A DNA stretch of 64,000 nt. Source: Verrucomicrobia bacterium LW23 (GTDB lineage Bacteria > Verrucomicrobiota > Verrucomicrobiia > Methylacidiphilales > UBA1321). This document shows positions 16,691 through 25,384 of the stretch, in pieces; positions within the stretch are counted from its first letter, which is position 1, and the number at the start of each line of letters is the position of its first letter. The translations under genes were made by a program, and so were the position numbers. A model generated the notes under the pieces. That model searched no databases, had not been told where the DNA came from, and saw only the letters and a list, made by a program, of their open reading frames with translations. The stretch is from contig QAZA01000025.1 in assembly GCA_003054695.1 (NCBI GenBank), positions 1 to 64,000 of the forward strand, given 5' to 3'.

Positions 16691-17553
16691 GCGGAAGCGC
16701 CGGAGGATGCCCCATCGTGCCCGTGCGCGTGGCCCTGGTGGACGACGAGCCTCTGGCCCGCGATCGCCTGCGCCGCCTGCTCAAGGACGAGCCCGGCCTG
16801 GAGATTGTTGCCGAGTGCCGCGACGGCACCGAAGCCGTGGAAGCCGTGCGCGCCCATGCGCCCGATTTGCTGCTGCTGGACGTGCAAATGCCTGGTATGG
16901 ACGGCTTTGAAGCGCTGGAAGCCATGCGCCGCCTGGCCCTGGCGCCCATGCCCGAAGTCGTCTTCGTCACCGGCTTTGACCACCACGCCGTCAAAGCCTT
17001 TGAGGCCCGCGCCCTCGATTACCTGCTGAAACCCACCACCAAAGCCCGCCTGGCCGAATCCATGTTCCGCGCCCGCGAACGCATCAGCGCGCGCCGCGCC
17101 GCCCCGCCAGTCCCCCCCGAAAGCCCGGCGCCGCCGGGGGAAAGCGCTCCGTCCCATGCGGTTGCGGAGATTCCCCAGGCCATCCTGGACCTGCTGGCCG
17201 AGCGCCGCGCCGCCACGCCGAAAATGCGGCGCGTGCCCGTGCGCAACGGCGAGCGCATTCAGTTTGTGCCGGTGGAGGAGATCGACTGGGTGGAGGCGGC
17301 CGGCAACTACGTCGTCCTGCACGTCGGCGCCGCCACCCACATCCTGCGCGAAACCATGTCCGCCCTGGAGGAGCAACTGCCGCCCGAAGTCTTCTACCGC
17401 GCCAGCCGCTCCGCCATCGTTAACCTGCACACCATCAAGGAGATCCTCACCGGGGCCGCCGGCGAGCAACTCGCCGTCCTCACCACCGGCCACCGCCTCC
17501 CCGTCACCCGCAGCATCCGCGAGCTGGAAGAGAAGCTGCGCTTTGGCGGGTAG
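16687..17553 (+). CDS. LytTR-family response regulator
   Basis: 288 aa. The receiver domain 14-130 has the acidic pocket VDDEPLARDRL and phospho-acceptor Asp65 in LLLLDVQMPGMDG, with the conserved Lys in YLLKP. After a Pro-rich linker, residues about 178-285 are a LytTR DNA-binding domain (EEIDWVEAAGNYVVLH, FYRASRSAIVNL, LPVTRSIRELEEKL). It is translationally coupled to the kinase gene by an ATGA overlap. Its targets are unknown, since no obvious regulated gene follows in the same direction. Confidence 0.95.
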   Translation: MSGSAGGCPIVPVRVALVDDEPLARDRLRRLLKDEPGLEIVAECRDGTEAVEAVRAHAPDLLLLDVQMPGMDGFEALEAMRRLALAPMPEVVFVTGFDHHAVKAFEARALDYLLKPTTKARLAESMFRARERISARRAAPPVPPESPAPPGESAPSHAVAEIPQAILDLLAERRAATPKMRRVPVRNGERIQFVPVEEIDWVEAAGNYVVLHVGAATHILRETMSALEEQLPPEVFYRASRSAIVNLHTIKEILTGAAGEQLAVLTTGHRLPVTRSIRELEEKLRFGG

Positions 17554-17594
17554 GGGGCGGGCGGACGGCCAAGGTCGGAGCGTGATTTAAATGC

Positions 17595-20500
17595 TTAGAC
17601 ACCAGCGGCTTGCAGCTCGGCCTCCACCGCGGCGGGGGCCGGGCTTTCCGCCGGGGCCGAGGGGGCGGTGGCGAGCAGTTTGCGGAACTCCTGACGCACT
17701 GTGCCGCGCGGATCGCGGAGGTACGACTCTGCCTCGGGCAGGGGGGCGAGGCCCAGCGTTTGCCGGGTGCGGGAGATGACGAGGCACAGTTGCCAGGTCA
17801 TGTCCTGGCGTACGTCGGCGCCGCGGTCGTTGCCAAGCTTCTTGTCCTCCTGCCCGCGCAGGGCGCGCCAGAGGGAGCGGCTGGGTGGGAGCAGGCGCTC
17901 GGGGACGTCGTCGAGGGCCAGTGCGTCCAGGGCGGCGAGGATGTGCGGGCGGGCGGAGGCGCCGAGGCGCTGCGCAAGTCGCTCCAGCGTAAGGGCTAAG
18001 GTGGTGCGGACGTTGAGCGGCTGACGGGGCGCCCGGGCCAGGCTGGTAAGGGCGCTCAGGCAGCGCTCCGTGCCCATGCGGCGCAGCAGCATCACCGCCT
18101 GCAGCCAGTGCGGAATCGCCACCAGCTGGCCGAAAGCGCCCATCGCGCTCGGTGCCGGCTCCGGGCCCACTTCGCCCGTCTCGATCGCCTGCACAAGGCG
18201 GGGCTCGGCCGCCGCGTCGTCCCACATCGCCAGCACGGCGGCGGCGCGGAAGGAGAGGGCTTTGGCGGACTCCTCCGCAGCGCTGCTGTCCCCGGCGCGC
18301 AGCGCGTTGATGATGGCGGCGCGGTACTTCGCCTGCTGTCGCCACACGTGCCAAATCTGCACGCCTTCCATCGGGGGGAGCTCCACCGGGGATGCCGTAC
18401 CCGGCGCAGCTGCCGCAGACGCAAACTCAACGGCTCCATCGCTTTCCGTGGAGTTCTCCGCCGCCCGCCCCTTTGCGCCGGAGAGCTCCAGCGCGGTCTG
18501 CAGCGCGGCGATATCCACGGCGCGAGTGCGTACCGGGGTGCCCTCCTTGCACGCCATGGCGGCGGCCAGGCCGGCCGCTTCGCCCAGGCGCTGGATGTCG
18601 CGCTGCATGCGGATGCCGTAGGCGGCGGACGTCGTAACGCCGGCGGCGCGGCAGGCGATCCACACGTTCTCCAGCCCGCGCGGCAGCATCAGGCGGTACG
18701 GCATATCGCACTGCAGCGAGTGGCGGAAGCCGTGGCAGATCCAGTAATAAAATGCCATTTCGTCGCTTTCGAACTCAAAGTCCACCGCGTGGGTGTCGGC
18801 AAAGGTGGCCGTGATGCCCACACTGTCCTCGTAGCGCCGGCCGTCGGCCAGGTCCAGCATCGTGACGCTGGCGTCCGTCTCCACGTGGCGCGATTGCCGC
18901 AGGCCCAGCAGCGGGGCCAGGGCAAGCGGCCGGCCTGCGTGATTCCACGAAATGTGCTGAGCAATGCCCACCAGCCGCGCCCGCGTAAGGTCCTCGGCAT
19001 CAGCGGGATCCACCCAGCCTGCATCAAAGTTGCACCCCTGCGAGCTGAGCCGGCCCTCTCCCGTTGTCAGGTAAAGCACGGACTGGCTGTAGGCCAGCGT
19101 CGCGCCGTCGCCCGGGCGGCCGCTGTAGCTGGCGGCGCCGGCAAACACGGAGAGGTCGCCGTCACCCGTGGCGTCGATAAACGCGGCGGCGGGCAGGCGC
19201 GTCAGGCGGCCGTCGATAACCGCCAGCGCGGCGGTCACGCGGCCGGCGCTGTCCTTCTCCACCCCTGCCAGCAGGGCGTTGCCAATAAACGTGGCGCCCG
19301 CGGCGTCCATCATCTTCAGCAGGGCGATTTTGCGGGCGTCGTGGTGCCAGGGCCCGCGCGCGGTGGGCGAGGTGCCTGCCAGCACGTGACCTATCTGCGC
19401 CGTGATGTCGTCGGACTCCGTGGCGAGGCCCCCTTTGGCGCCGTGGCAGTAGGAGCAAATGTTGCCGCCCGTGCCGATGCCGCCCGGGTAGGTGGTAAAG
19501 TCGAACACCAGCACCCGCGCCCCCGCGCGCCCCGCCGCCACGGCCGCGATGCCGCCGCTGGTGCCCGCTCCTGCAATCAGCACGTCCACAGCGCTTAGCG
19601 TTACGGCCGGGGCGGGCAGTGTTGCCGGGGAAAGCCGGGCCAGTACGGTACGGTTGACGGCGGCCTTCGGAAGCCCCGCAAGTAGTTGCTGCGCAACGCC
19701 TGCGCCCAGGGCAAAGCGCTCTGCCGGCGTCGCCAGGGCCTGGCCGACAAGGCCGGGGCTGGCGATGGCGACGTTGCGCGCGGGCGAGGCGACTGTGGGG
19801 GAAGCGGCGGCGTAGACCGGGTAATCCGCCATGGCGCAATGGCTTACGATGAATGTCGGCAGCGGGGCGCCGTCGGCCGGGGCAAACGCGCGAAGGCGGC
19901 GCAGCGTCTCGGGGATCCACGTGTACCAGGGCTCGGCGGCACCGTCCGCGGTTGCGCTGTCCGTCTCGCGCCAGATGCGGAAATCGCCCGCGTGGAAGGT
20001 GGGCGCCCATTTCAGCGTGGCACCGCTTTCCGGATCAGCCGCGGCATACGCGGCAAGCACCGCCTCCATTCGCGCGGCGTCCAGAGTATGCAAGATGAAC
20101 GAGCGCAGGGACTTGTGCGGAGCGCGCGGGGCGATATCCGCATGCAGCAGGCGGCACAGATCGCCTCGCTCCGTCGCATCCACCCAGCGGCGGCCGGCAA
20201 TGCGTCGGGGGCCGGACTTGGTGGCAACGATAATGGAAGTAAGCTCTTTTTCCCCAGCAACTTGCGGGGCGGTTGAAGGTTGCGTTTCCACGGCGCAGGG
20301 CGCGGCGTACAGCAGGGTGCGGAATGGTGCGGGCACGGCATCCTGCGGATGCGCAAGTTCATGCGCTGTCGTTACTTCCGCCTGCGCGGGATCAAAATGG
20401 CGGTCATCCGCGGCGTTACGGCGGCGGATCGGCGCCAGCCACTCGCTCCACAGGCGCGCGGCCTGCTCCCCGGCGGCGGGCGCGGGGGTGGCATCGCCGT

Positions 20501-20699
20501 TCAGGGCGCGGGTGGCCTCCCACAGCAGGTCGCCGGTGGCATCGACGAGGAGCACGGCTTCGCCGCCGTTCGCCAGCGTCCGCGCCGCCGCATACCCGGC
20601 AAAGCCGGAGCCAACGACGACGGTGTCAAAAACGATATCGAAGACCGAAGTAAAGGGGGCGGTAGAAGTAGCGTGCATGGCGTTTTGGATTGGCAGCAT
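17595..20699 (-). CDS. large FAD-dependent oxidoreductase with two dinucleotide-binding motifs
   Basis: 1034 aa. The start at 20699 or at the ATG eight codons later (MHATSTAP) cannot be decided. Residues about 25-55 carry VVVGSGFAGYAAA. A second Rossmann motif, VLIAGAGTSGG, lies near 376 and is followed by GGIGTGGNICSYCHGAKGG, typical of the FAD_oxidored family of exported or sugar-linked flavoenzymes. ATGDGDLSVFAG near 500 is the second FAD contact. Residues 780-1034 are helical and HEAT-like (LTSLARAPRQPLNVRTTL). No signal peptide is seen. An AraC gene lies upstream on the same strand, suggesting catabolic regulation. The substrate is unknown. Confidence 0.8.
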   Translation of the reverse strand: MLPIQNAMHATSTAPFTSVFDIVFDTVVVGSGFAGYAAARTLANGGEAVLLVDATGDLLWEATRALNGDATPAPAAGEQAARLWSEWLAPIRRRNAADDRHFDPAQAEVTTAHELAHPQDAVPAPFRTLLYAAPCAVETQPSTAPQVAGEKELTSIIVATKSGPRRIAGRRWVDATERGDLCRLLHADIAPRAPHKSLRSFILHTLDAARMEAVLAAYAAADPESGATLKWAPTFHAGDFRIWRETDSATADGAAEPWYTWIPETLRRLRAFAPADGAPLPTFIVSHCAMADYPVYAAASPTVASPARNVAIASPGLVGQALATPAERFALGAGVAQQLLAGLPKAAVNRTVLARLSPATLPAPAVTLSAVDVLIAGAGTSGGIAAVAAGRAGARVLVFDFTTYPGGIGTGGNICSYCHGAKGGLATESDDITAQIGHVLAGTSPTARGPWHHDARKIALLKMMDAAGATFIGNALLAGVEKDSAGRVTAALAVIDGRLTRLPAAAFIDATGDGDLSVFAGAASYSGRPGDGATLAYSQSVLYLTTGEGRLSSQGCNFDAGWVDPADAEDLTRARLVGIAQHISWNHAGRPLALAPLLGLRQSRHVETDASVTMLDLADGRRYEDSVGITATFADTHAVDFEFESDEMAFYYWICHGFRHSLQCDMPYRLMLPRGLENVWIACRAAGVTTSAAYGIRMQRDIQRLGEAAGLAAAMACKEGTPVRTRAVDIAALQTALELSGAKGRAAENSTESDGAVEFASAAAAPGTASPVELPPMEGVQIWHVWRQQAKYRAAIINALRAGDSSAAEESAKALSFRAAAVLAMWDDAAAEPRLVQAIETGEVGPEPAPSAMGAFGQLVAIPHWLQAVMLLRRMGTERCLSALTSLARAPRQPLNVRTTLALTLERLAQRLGASARPHILAALDALALDDVPERLLPPSRSLWRALRGQEDKKLGNDRGADVRQDMTWQLCLVISRTRQTLGLAPLPEAESYLRDPRGTVRQEFRKLLATAPSAPAESPAPAAVEAELQAAGV

Positions 20700-20790
20700 T
20701 GTTGCTCATGCGACACCGCCGGACAACACGGAACGATAGTCTTTAGAGAAGAGAGACTTGTCCCTTTAGCTCATAGCCTCAAAAAACTCC

Positions 20791-20886
20791 CCCCTTCGCG
20801 GCTTTGTCCCCCTTAGCGTGAGATAATCCCCTTACGCCCCGCAAAGGCGGATTTTATCACGCTAAGGGAGACAAAGCCGCGAAGGG
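20791..20886. repeat. inverted repeat hairpin (TAGCGTGATA arms)
   Basis: Arms 20791-20826 and 20852-20886 pair over about 34 bp with two mismatches (CCCTTCGCGGCTTTGTC... against ...GACAAAGCCGCGAAGGG). It sits between the AraC stop and the flavoprotein start, so it may separate the two transcripts. A single arm of the same type is at 157-190. Confidence 0.8.
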
Positions 20887-20918
20887 TTGAGTGGGGAGAT
20901 GGCGAATGCTTAAGACCT

Positions 20919-21812
20919 TTACAAGCGCATGCCTTCGTGAGACTTACGGTATTCGCCGGGGGCCATGCGGAAGGTGCGGCGGAACCAGCGGACAAAGTTG
21001 GCGGGGTCGGAGTAGCCGAGGTTGAGGGCGATTTCCTTGATGGAGCGGGACGTGTAGAGCAATGCTTCGGCGCAGGACTCGGCGCGGTGGCGGCGCAGGT
21101 ACTCGCGCGGGGGCATGCCTAACTCTTTGGCAAACACGCGTTTAAGCTGGCTGATGCTGATGCCTGCGGCGGCGGCCAGTTCCGTTTCGGTGGCGCGGCT
21201 TTGGCGGTCGGCGGGTTGGCGGTGCCACCACTCCATGGCCAGGCGCAGGCCGGCGTGGCGCAGGGGCGTGGCAAAGGGTTCGCGCTCGCCTCCGGGGGGA
21301 AAGAGCGCGTCGATAAGGCCGGCCAGGCACACGCACCAGTGGCTGAGGGAGGCGTGCAGGCGCAGGTGGTACAGGGCGTTGGCGCGGGCGTCGCGGGGCA
21401 GGGCGCGCTCGGCGTACAGGCGCACCAGCTCGTCCGTTGCCTGGTGTGGAAGATCCTGCACCGCAACGGGATGCACCTCCGGCACCTGCAGCAGCGCGGC
21501 TTTTTCCAGCAGCACGCGTACGGAGACGGAGATGAACTGGGTGCCGGGGGCAAAGCGAAAGCCGCTCCGACCGGAGCCGAGCAAGACGCCGCACGGGGCC
21601 TCGAACTGCCGCGTGCGCCCCGTCGTTAATACTTCCGCCGCACCGCTTTGCAGATGCCACAGGGTGACGCCGGGGCGGTAGTGCAGATCCGGCTGCGCCA
21701 CCTGCGTCCGCTTGGCCTGAGCCCAAAGCAGCCGCACCTCCACCGCGCCCGGCAGGGCCAGGGTGACGGCGGGCGGCGGAGGCGCGATGGGCTGCGGGGC
21801 GGGGCGTTGCAT
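20919..21812 (-). CDS. AraC-family transcriptional regulator
   Basis: 297 aa. A cupin-like ligand domain occupies residues 35-130 (LHYRPGVTLWHLQSGAAE, FRFAPGTQFISVSVRV). The C-terminal DNA-binding region has TELAAAAGISISQLKRVF as the first HTH and SIKEIALNLGYSDPANFVRWF as the second, closing with FRMAPGEYRKS. It lies 220 nt upstream of the large flavoprotein gene in the same orientation, with a hairpin between them. Control of that gene is a reasonable guess. Confidence 0.92.
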   Translation of the reverse strand: MQRPAPQPIAPPPPAVTLALPGAVEVRLLWAQAKRTQVAQPDLHYRPGVTLWHLQSGAAEVLTTGRTRQFEAPCGVLLGSGRSGFRFAPGTQFISVSVRVLLEKAALLQVPEVHPVAVQDLPHQATDELVRLYAERALPRDARANALYHLRLHASLSHWCVCLAGLIDALFPPGGEREPFATPLRHAGLRLAMEWWHRQPADRQSRATETELAAAAGISISQLKRVFAKELGMPPREYLRRHRAESCAEALLYTSRSIKEIALNLGYSDPANFVRWFRRTFRMAPGEYRKSHEGMRL

Positions 21813-21904
21813 AGGCTGCTGGGCGCGGGGCGCGGCGTGTGGCGTGTGGGGTTGCAGTCCAGGTCAATGGAGTTTGGACAGTGTCGACATTCGACTACTG
21901 TGGA

Positions 21905-21953
21905 GAAAATTCCCCCTTTGCCCCTCCGTGTGCTCCGTGCTTTCCGTGGTTAA
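21905..21953. repeat. single arm of a hairpin family (CCGTGTGCTCCGTGC)
   Basis: This pyrimidine-rich stretch ends in CGTGGTTAATGAAG and resembles one arm of the accacaaagacac-type hairpins, without a facing partner. It is a probable half element. It lies in the 21813-22111 gap, which otherwise holds only the stem-loop at 22054. Confidence 0.4.
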
Positions 21954-22053
21954 TGAAGCTCCCCATTTTGGATTGCACCGAGGGGATGGAGTGATCCTGG
22001 CGTTCGATTCGAGCTTGAATGCCGACGGTGCAGCCTCTGAGTCAGTAGCACAA

Positions 22054-22086
22054 CGCCGCCCCACAGCCAAGCGCGTGGGGGCGGCG
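22054..22086 (-). terminator. stem-loop terminator after the ArsR/AHSA1 pair
   Basis: CGCCGCCCCAC (22054-22064) pairs with 22075-22086 around a 10-nt loop. On the minus strand it lies 25 nt past the AHSA1 stop and is followed by TTGTGCT. The U run is weak. Confidence 0.45.
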
Positions 22087-22111
22087 GCATCCGCGCAGCC
22101 TGTGGGCGGAG

Positions 22112-22609
22112 TCAGAGCGTCTTGACGAGCGCCACGAGCTGGTCCAGCGCGGTGCCCCAGCCTGTCATGAAGCCCATTTCCTCGTGCTTGACGCGGTCAG
22201 CTTCGTCCTTGTGGATGGCGATGGCGGTGTATTTGGTGCCGTTGTCGCCGTGTGGTTCCAGCAGAATCATCGCGGTCATGAAGCCCTGGCCGGTGGGGCG
22301 AAAGTCGGGCAGCAGCGCGTCGGTAAACACCAGCTTGCGCTGGGGTACGACCTCCAGGTAGCAGCCGGTGTTGGGGAACTGCTCGCCTTCGGGCGATTGC
22401 ATGGTGGTGCGGAAAATGCCGCCGGGGCGCAGGTCAAGTTCGGCGTCAATCGTCTTCCACGGCGCGGGGGTGAACCATTTTTTCAGGTGCTCCGGGGTAG
22501 TCCAGGCCGCCCACACCAGGTGGGGCGGTACGTCGACGATGCGCTCCAGCACAAGGTCCAGCTTAGGGTTGGGCGTGAAGGGGAGGGGGGATGCGGCGGG
22601 TTGTGTCAT
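22112..22609 (-). CDS. SRPBCC/AHSA1-family protein
   Basis: 165 aa. The START-like fold has the AHSA1 hallmarks: [30 protein letters not shown] at the N-terminus, then [32 protein letters not shown], and the C-terminal helix [15 protein letters not shown]. These proteins bind hydrophobic ligands, and those paired with ArsR regulators are common and poorly characterised. The start lies 9 nt after the ArsR stop, so the two are one operon. The ligand is unknown. Confidence 0.88.
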   Translation of the reverse strand: MTQPAASPLPFTPNPKLDLVLERIVDVPPHLVWAAWTTPEHLKKWFTPAPWKTIDAELDLRPGGIFRTTMQSPEGEQFPNTGCYLEVVPQRKLVFTDALLPDFRPTGQGFMTAMILLEPHGDNGTKYTAIAIHKDEADRVKHEEMGFMTGWGTALDQLVALVKTL

Positions 22610-22618
22610 AACGGCGTG

Positions 22619-23062
22619 TTAGGGGGAGGGGGCCGGGCCGCTTTGCGACGGCTCGGGCGGTTGCTGTTGCTGTTGCGATTGCGAGGGTGTTGGTGCCACG
22701 GCGGCGGCCGGCGTGTCGGGAGACGAGGCATCGGCCTCGCGCAGGGTCAGCAGAAGGCTGTCGAGCTGGTCGAGGCGGCGCTCCCACAGGGTGCGCTGGT
22801 CGGCCAGCCACGCCTGGGCGCGGCGCAGCGGTTCGGGCGCGAGCTCGCAGGTGCGCACGCGCCCGTGTTTGCGGGTGGTGACCAGGCCCCTGCTCTCGAG
22901 CATGCGCAGGTGCTGCATAAAGGAGGGCAGGGCCATGTCGAAATGGCGGGCCAGCTCGCTGACGGGTGCGGGTCCGCGGCCCAGCCGTTCCAGCACGGCG
23001 CGTCGTGTCGCGTCTCCCAGTGCCTGGAAGATGAGATCGAGCTCGGCGGGATGGTTAGGCAT
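22619..23062 (-). CDS. ArsR-family winged-helix repressor
   Basis: 147 aa, start MPNHPAELDLIFQALGD at 23062. The winged helix has ALGDATRRAVLERLGRGPAP, then VSELARHFDMALPSFMQHLRM, the recognition helix, and LVTTRKHGRVRTCEL, the wing. No ArsR-type metal Cys motif (CVC) is present, so it belongs to the SdpR/AHSA1-associated branch that senses other signals. The C-terminal 60 residues are low-complexity Pro/Gln/Ser. A promoter with a symmetric operator ends right at its start codon, pointing to autoregulation. Confidence 0.9.
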   Translation of the reverse strand: MPNHPAELDLIFQALGDATRRAVLERLGRGPAPVSELARHFDMALPSFMQHLRMLESRGLVTTRKHGRVRTCELAPEPLRRAQAWLADQRTLWERRLDQLDSLLLTLREADASSPDTPAAAVAPTPSQSQQQQQPPEPSQSGPAPSP

Positions 23063-23098
23063 TGACCTAACCATAAGTGCGCGCAATAGGTAGGTCAA
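23062..23098 (-). promoter_or_regulatory. leaderless promoter with palindromic operator for arsR-AHSA1
   Basis: On the minus strand there is TTGACC, a 17-bp spacer, then TATGGT, with the ATG 7-8 nt after the -10, so the mRNA would be leaderless. TTGACCTA at 23062-23069 and TAGGTCAA at 23091-23098 are exact inverted copies. One covers the -35, the other the start codon. This is the arrangement expected for an ArsR dimer blocking its own promoter. Confidence 0.65.
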
Positions 23099-23249
23099 CA
23101 CCTAAGTTTCCTTTTTCCCCGCACGCAAATCATCCGCGCCGCACCGGGCGGCTACGCTCGGGCGACGCGGACTTCACTCACCTGCATGTTTTCTGGCTTG
23201 CGGACTGACAGACAGACCTTGGGACGGACGGACAACTGGATGGCGCCTA

Positions 23250-23412
23250 GGGGGCTGCCGACGTTTCGGGATTCCGCAGTTCCCCCTGGCGCTCTTTCCG
23301 TCCTTGGCGCTAAAAGAATCTTCGATGGATGGCCAGGGGAGTTTTAACGCGAAGGAAAGAAAGAGCACCAGGACTGAGGCGAGAAAAACTCAAATGTCGA
23401 CAGCCTCAGCCT
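23250..23412. repeat. inverted repeat hairpin (CTGTCGACATTT termini)
   Basis: Arms 23250-23325 and 23330-23412 pair imperfectly over most of their length (CCCCTGGCGCTCTTTCCG against GAAAGAAAGAGCACCAGG). The ends read GGCTGCCGACGTTT and AAATGTCGACAGCC. It is a diverged copy of the element at 30473-30620. The rest of the 23099-23462 gap shows nothing else. Confidence 0.65.
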
Positions 23413-23462
23413 CAAGACGGGCCGCTTTTGGGTGCAAAATACGGTGCACACAAGTCGTACGC

Positions 23463-24545
23463 TTACATGGCGGGGCCGGCGAGCGGCGCGTCGTCATCAT
23501 CTTCTTCTTCCTGCACATCCAGAAGGCTGACGGGCTGGGGGGCGACGGGCGCCGTGGGGCTGGGGGGCGGGGGCACGCTCAGGCGGGCGCGGATGGCTTC
23601 CATGCGCTTGAGGTAGTCGCGGTAGGCTTCGGGCACTTTGTCGCGGTCATCCTTGCTCTCCAGGCTGGAGCGGAAGAGCTCTTTGCCGGCGGCGTCGCGC
23701 ACGATAAACACATTCTTGCCGTCCTCGCTCTGCAGCTCGCAGCGGATATCGCCCTCGCGCAGCATGGTGTGGAACGTGCCCATGGCCGGCGGGGGCATCA
23801 GGCGCACGGCGGAGGGCGTAGGGGTGGGGGTGGGGGCGGGCGCTGTCCAGGGCTGCGCGGAGCCCGCGGGCGGTAGCGGCACGACGGTGGGCACCTGCCC
23901 GTGAAACGCCGGGCGGCTCATCAGGATGCGGCGATCGTGCAGGTTGCCGGACTCCTCCGCCAGCAGGCTGCGCGGTACGGATTTGCTGGCGACGCGCACT
24001 TTGGTGGTGAGCGTATCGCCGGCGCGGATGTACGTGAGGGTGATTTCGTCGTTGGCCTTAAGGCTGCGCACCAGCACCAGCAGTTGGCGCGGCTCGATCA
24101 GCTTCTGGTCGTCCAGCTTCACCAGAACGTCGTTCTCCTGAAGCCTGGCGGTGGCGGCGGGGCTGCCTTCGGCCACTTTGCCGACAAGCAGGCCAAAGCC
24201 GGGCTGCAGCTTTAGGTGGGCGGCCAGCGCCGGGGGCACGGGCACGGCGGCCACGCCCAAAAAGGTGATCTCGGCCATCTCCTCGCGCGGGGCGGTATCA
24301 CGCTTTGCGGTGGCGGGCGCGGGGGAGGCGTTCTTATCTTTGTCTTTATCCTTATCAACGGTCTTATCGCTGGTGGGCGAGGCGGCGGCGCTTTCGTTCT
24401 CCCGCGCGGCTTCCTCCTTGCTGCGGGCGGCGGCGGCCTCCCGGGACGTGGGGGCGGCGCCGGCCGCGGGCTTATCCTCGGCCATCAGGGCCGAGGAGTG
24501 GAGCGCGAGGAGCGCCGAAAGGGCGACTACGGAGGGCTTCATCAT
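23463..24545 (-). CDS. exported PDZ-domain protein
   Basis: 360 aa. A signal peptide ends near SALMAED (residue 22). Residues 25-90 are charged and low-complexity (an Asp/Lys run KDKDKDKN). A PDZ domain spans roughly 93-185: EITFLGVAAVPVPP, GFGLLVGKVAEGSPAA, NDVLVKLDDQKL, TLTYIRAGDTLTTKV. The C-terminal part is Pro-rich with a short conserved-looking unit (DIRCELQSEDGKNVFIVRD), and the tail is acidic. There is no protease triad, so it is a PDZ scaffold or sensor. It is the third gene after an ECF sigma factor and a membrane protein, an arrangement that hints at envelope-stress sensing. Confidence 0.8.
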   Translation of the reverse strand: MMKPSVVALSALLALHSSALMAEDKPAAGAAPTSREAAAARSKEEAARENESAAASPTSDKTVDKDKDKDKNASPAPATAKRDTAPREEMAEITFLGVAAVPVPPALAAHLKLQPGFGLLVGKVAEGSPAATARLQENDVLVKLDDQKLIEPRQLLVLVRSLKANDEITLTYIRAGDTLTTKVRVASKSVPRSLLAEESGNLHDRRILMSRPAFHGQVPTVVPLPPAGSAQPWTAPAPTPTPTPSAVRLMPPPAMGTFHTMLREGDIRCELQSEDGKNVFIVRDAAGKELFRSSLESKDDRDKVPEAYRDYLKRMEAIRARLSVPPPPSPTAPVAPQPVSLLDVQEEEDDDDAPLAGPAM

Positions 24546-24644
24546 AACTGTCGGGATATTAAGTGGTGGATGTGGGGTGGGCAGGAGTGAGTGAAAAGGG
24601 GCGGGCTCGGTGCCGGCACGGGCGCGTCCGTGGATGGCCGCGCG

Positions 24645-25256
24645 CTACTGAAAGTCCGGCTCGGAGATGTAAATCTGCTCGCGCGGGAAGGTCGTGGTGA
24701 TGGAGCTGCGGGACGCGGCGTCCTCCCACGTGTAGGAGGCTTGTGTGGCGGTGCGGGTTACCTGCATGGGCCGGCCGCGGTCGTCGTACACCAGGCTAAC
24801 CTCCGTGCCAAGGGGTACCTCGCCCCACGCGCCGCCATCGCTGGGCGCGGCTGTGGCGGTGGCCTCGGCGACAGCCTGCAAGGGCCGGAAGGCGCTGGTG
24901 GCCGTAGTGGCCGCCATGGGGGAGGTAACGGTGGCGACCGCCGGCCCAAACCCGGCGGAGGGCCCGACCGGCCCGATGGAGAGCAGCGAAACGCCCGCAA
25001 TCAGCACCGCGCAGGCCGCGGCGGCGGTGGGGGCGATCCAGCGCATCCAGCCGTGCGCCAGGGCGCGTGTCCAGGGGGTGGCGTCTTCCACCCGGGCCTG
25101 GCTAGCCGCACGGCTGCGGGCCACGCGTGCCTCTTCCGCCTCCCGAGCCGCCGCGGCGCGCGCCAGCTCCGCCCCGATGCGGGCCTTGAGGCCCGGCGAC
25201 GGGGGGGAAGGACGGAGCTTGCCGAGCTGCTGCTCGATGTCGGAGTCGGATTTCAT
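24645..25256 (-). CDS. putative membrane anti-sigma factor
   Basis: 203 aa. The short cytoplasmic N-terminus (SDIEQQLGKLRPSPPSPGLKARI...) is helical. One transmembrane segment lies near residues 72-96 (APTAAAACAVLIAGVSLL). The outer part is about 100 residues and ends in a beta-rich stretch (EVSLVYDDRGRPMQVTRT). Position directly after an ECF sigma gene, plus the one-helix layout, supports an anti-sigma role. No zinc-binding HXXXCXXC motif is seen, so the N-terminal domain is not the classical ZAS type. Confidence 0.6.
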   Translation of the reverse strand: MKSDSDIEQQLGKLRPSPPSPGLKARIGAELARAAAAREAEEARVARSRAASQARVEDATPWTRALAHGWMRWIAPTAAAACAVLIAGVSLLSIGPVGPSAGFGPAVATVTSPMAATTATSAFRPLQAVAEATATAAPSDGGAWGEVPLGTEVSLVYDDRGRPMQVTRTATQASYTWEDAASRSSITTTFPREQIYISEPDFQ

Positions 25257-25384
25257 GGGACAGGGAGAAAGATGAAGAAGGAGAGATGCCGGATGGCGAA
25301 GTATCTGCGGGAGAAAGGGATAGAAGGAGGAGGGCAGGGGAGGAGAGAAGAGTCGGGTTGCTTGGTGGCGTTTTTTTGCTACGG

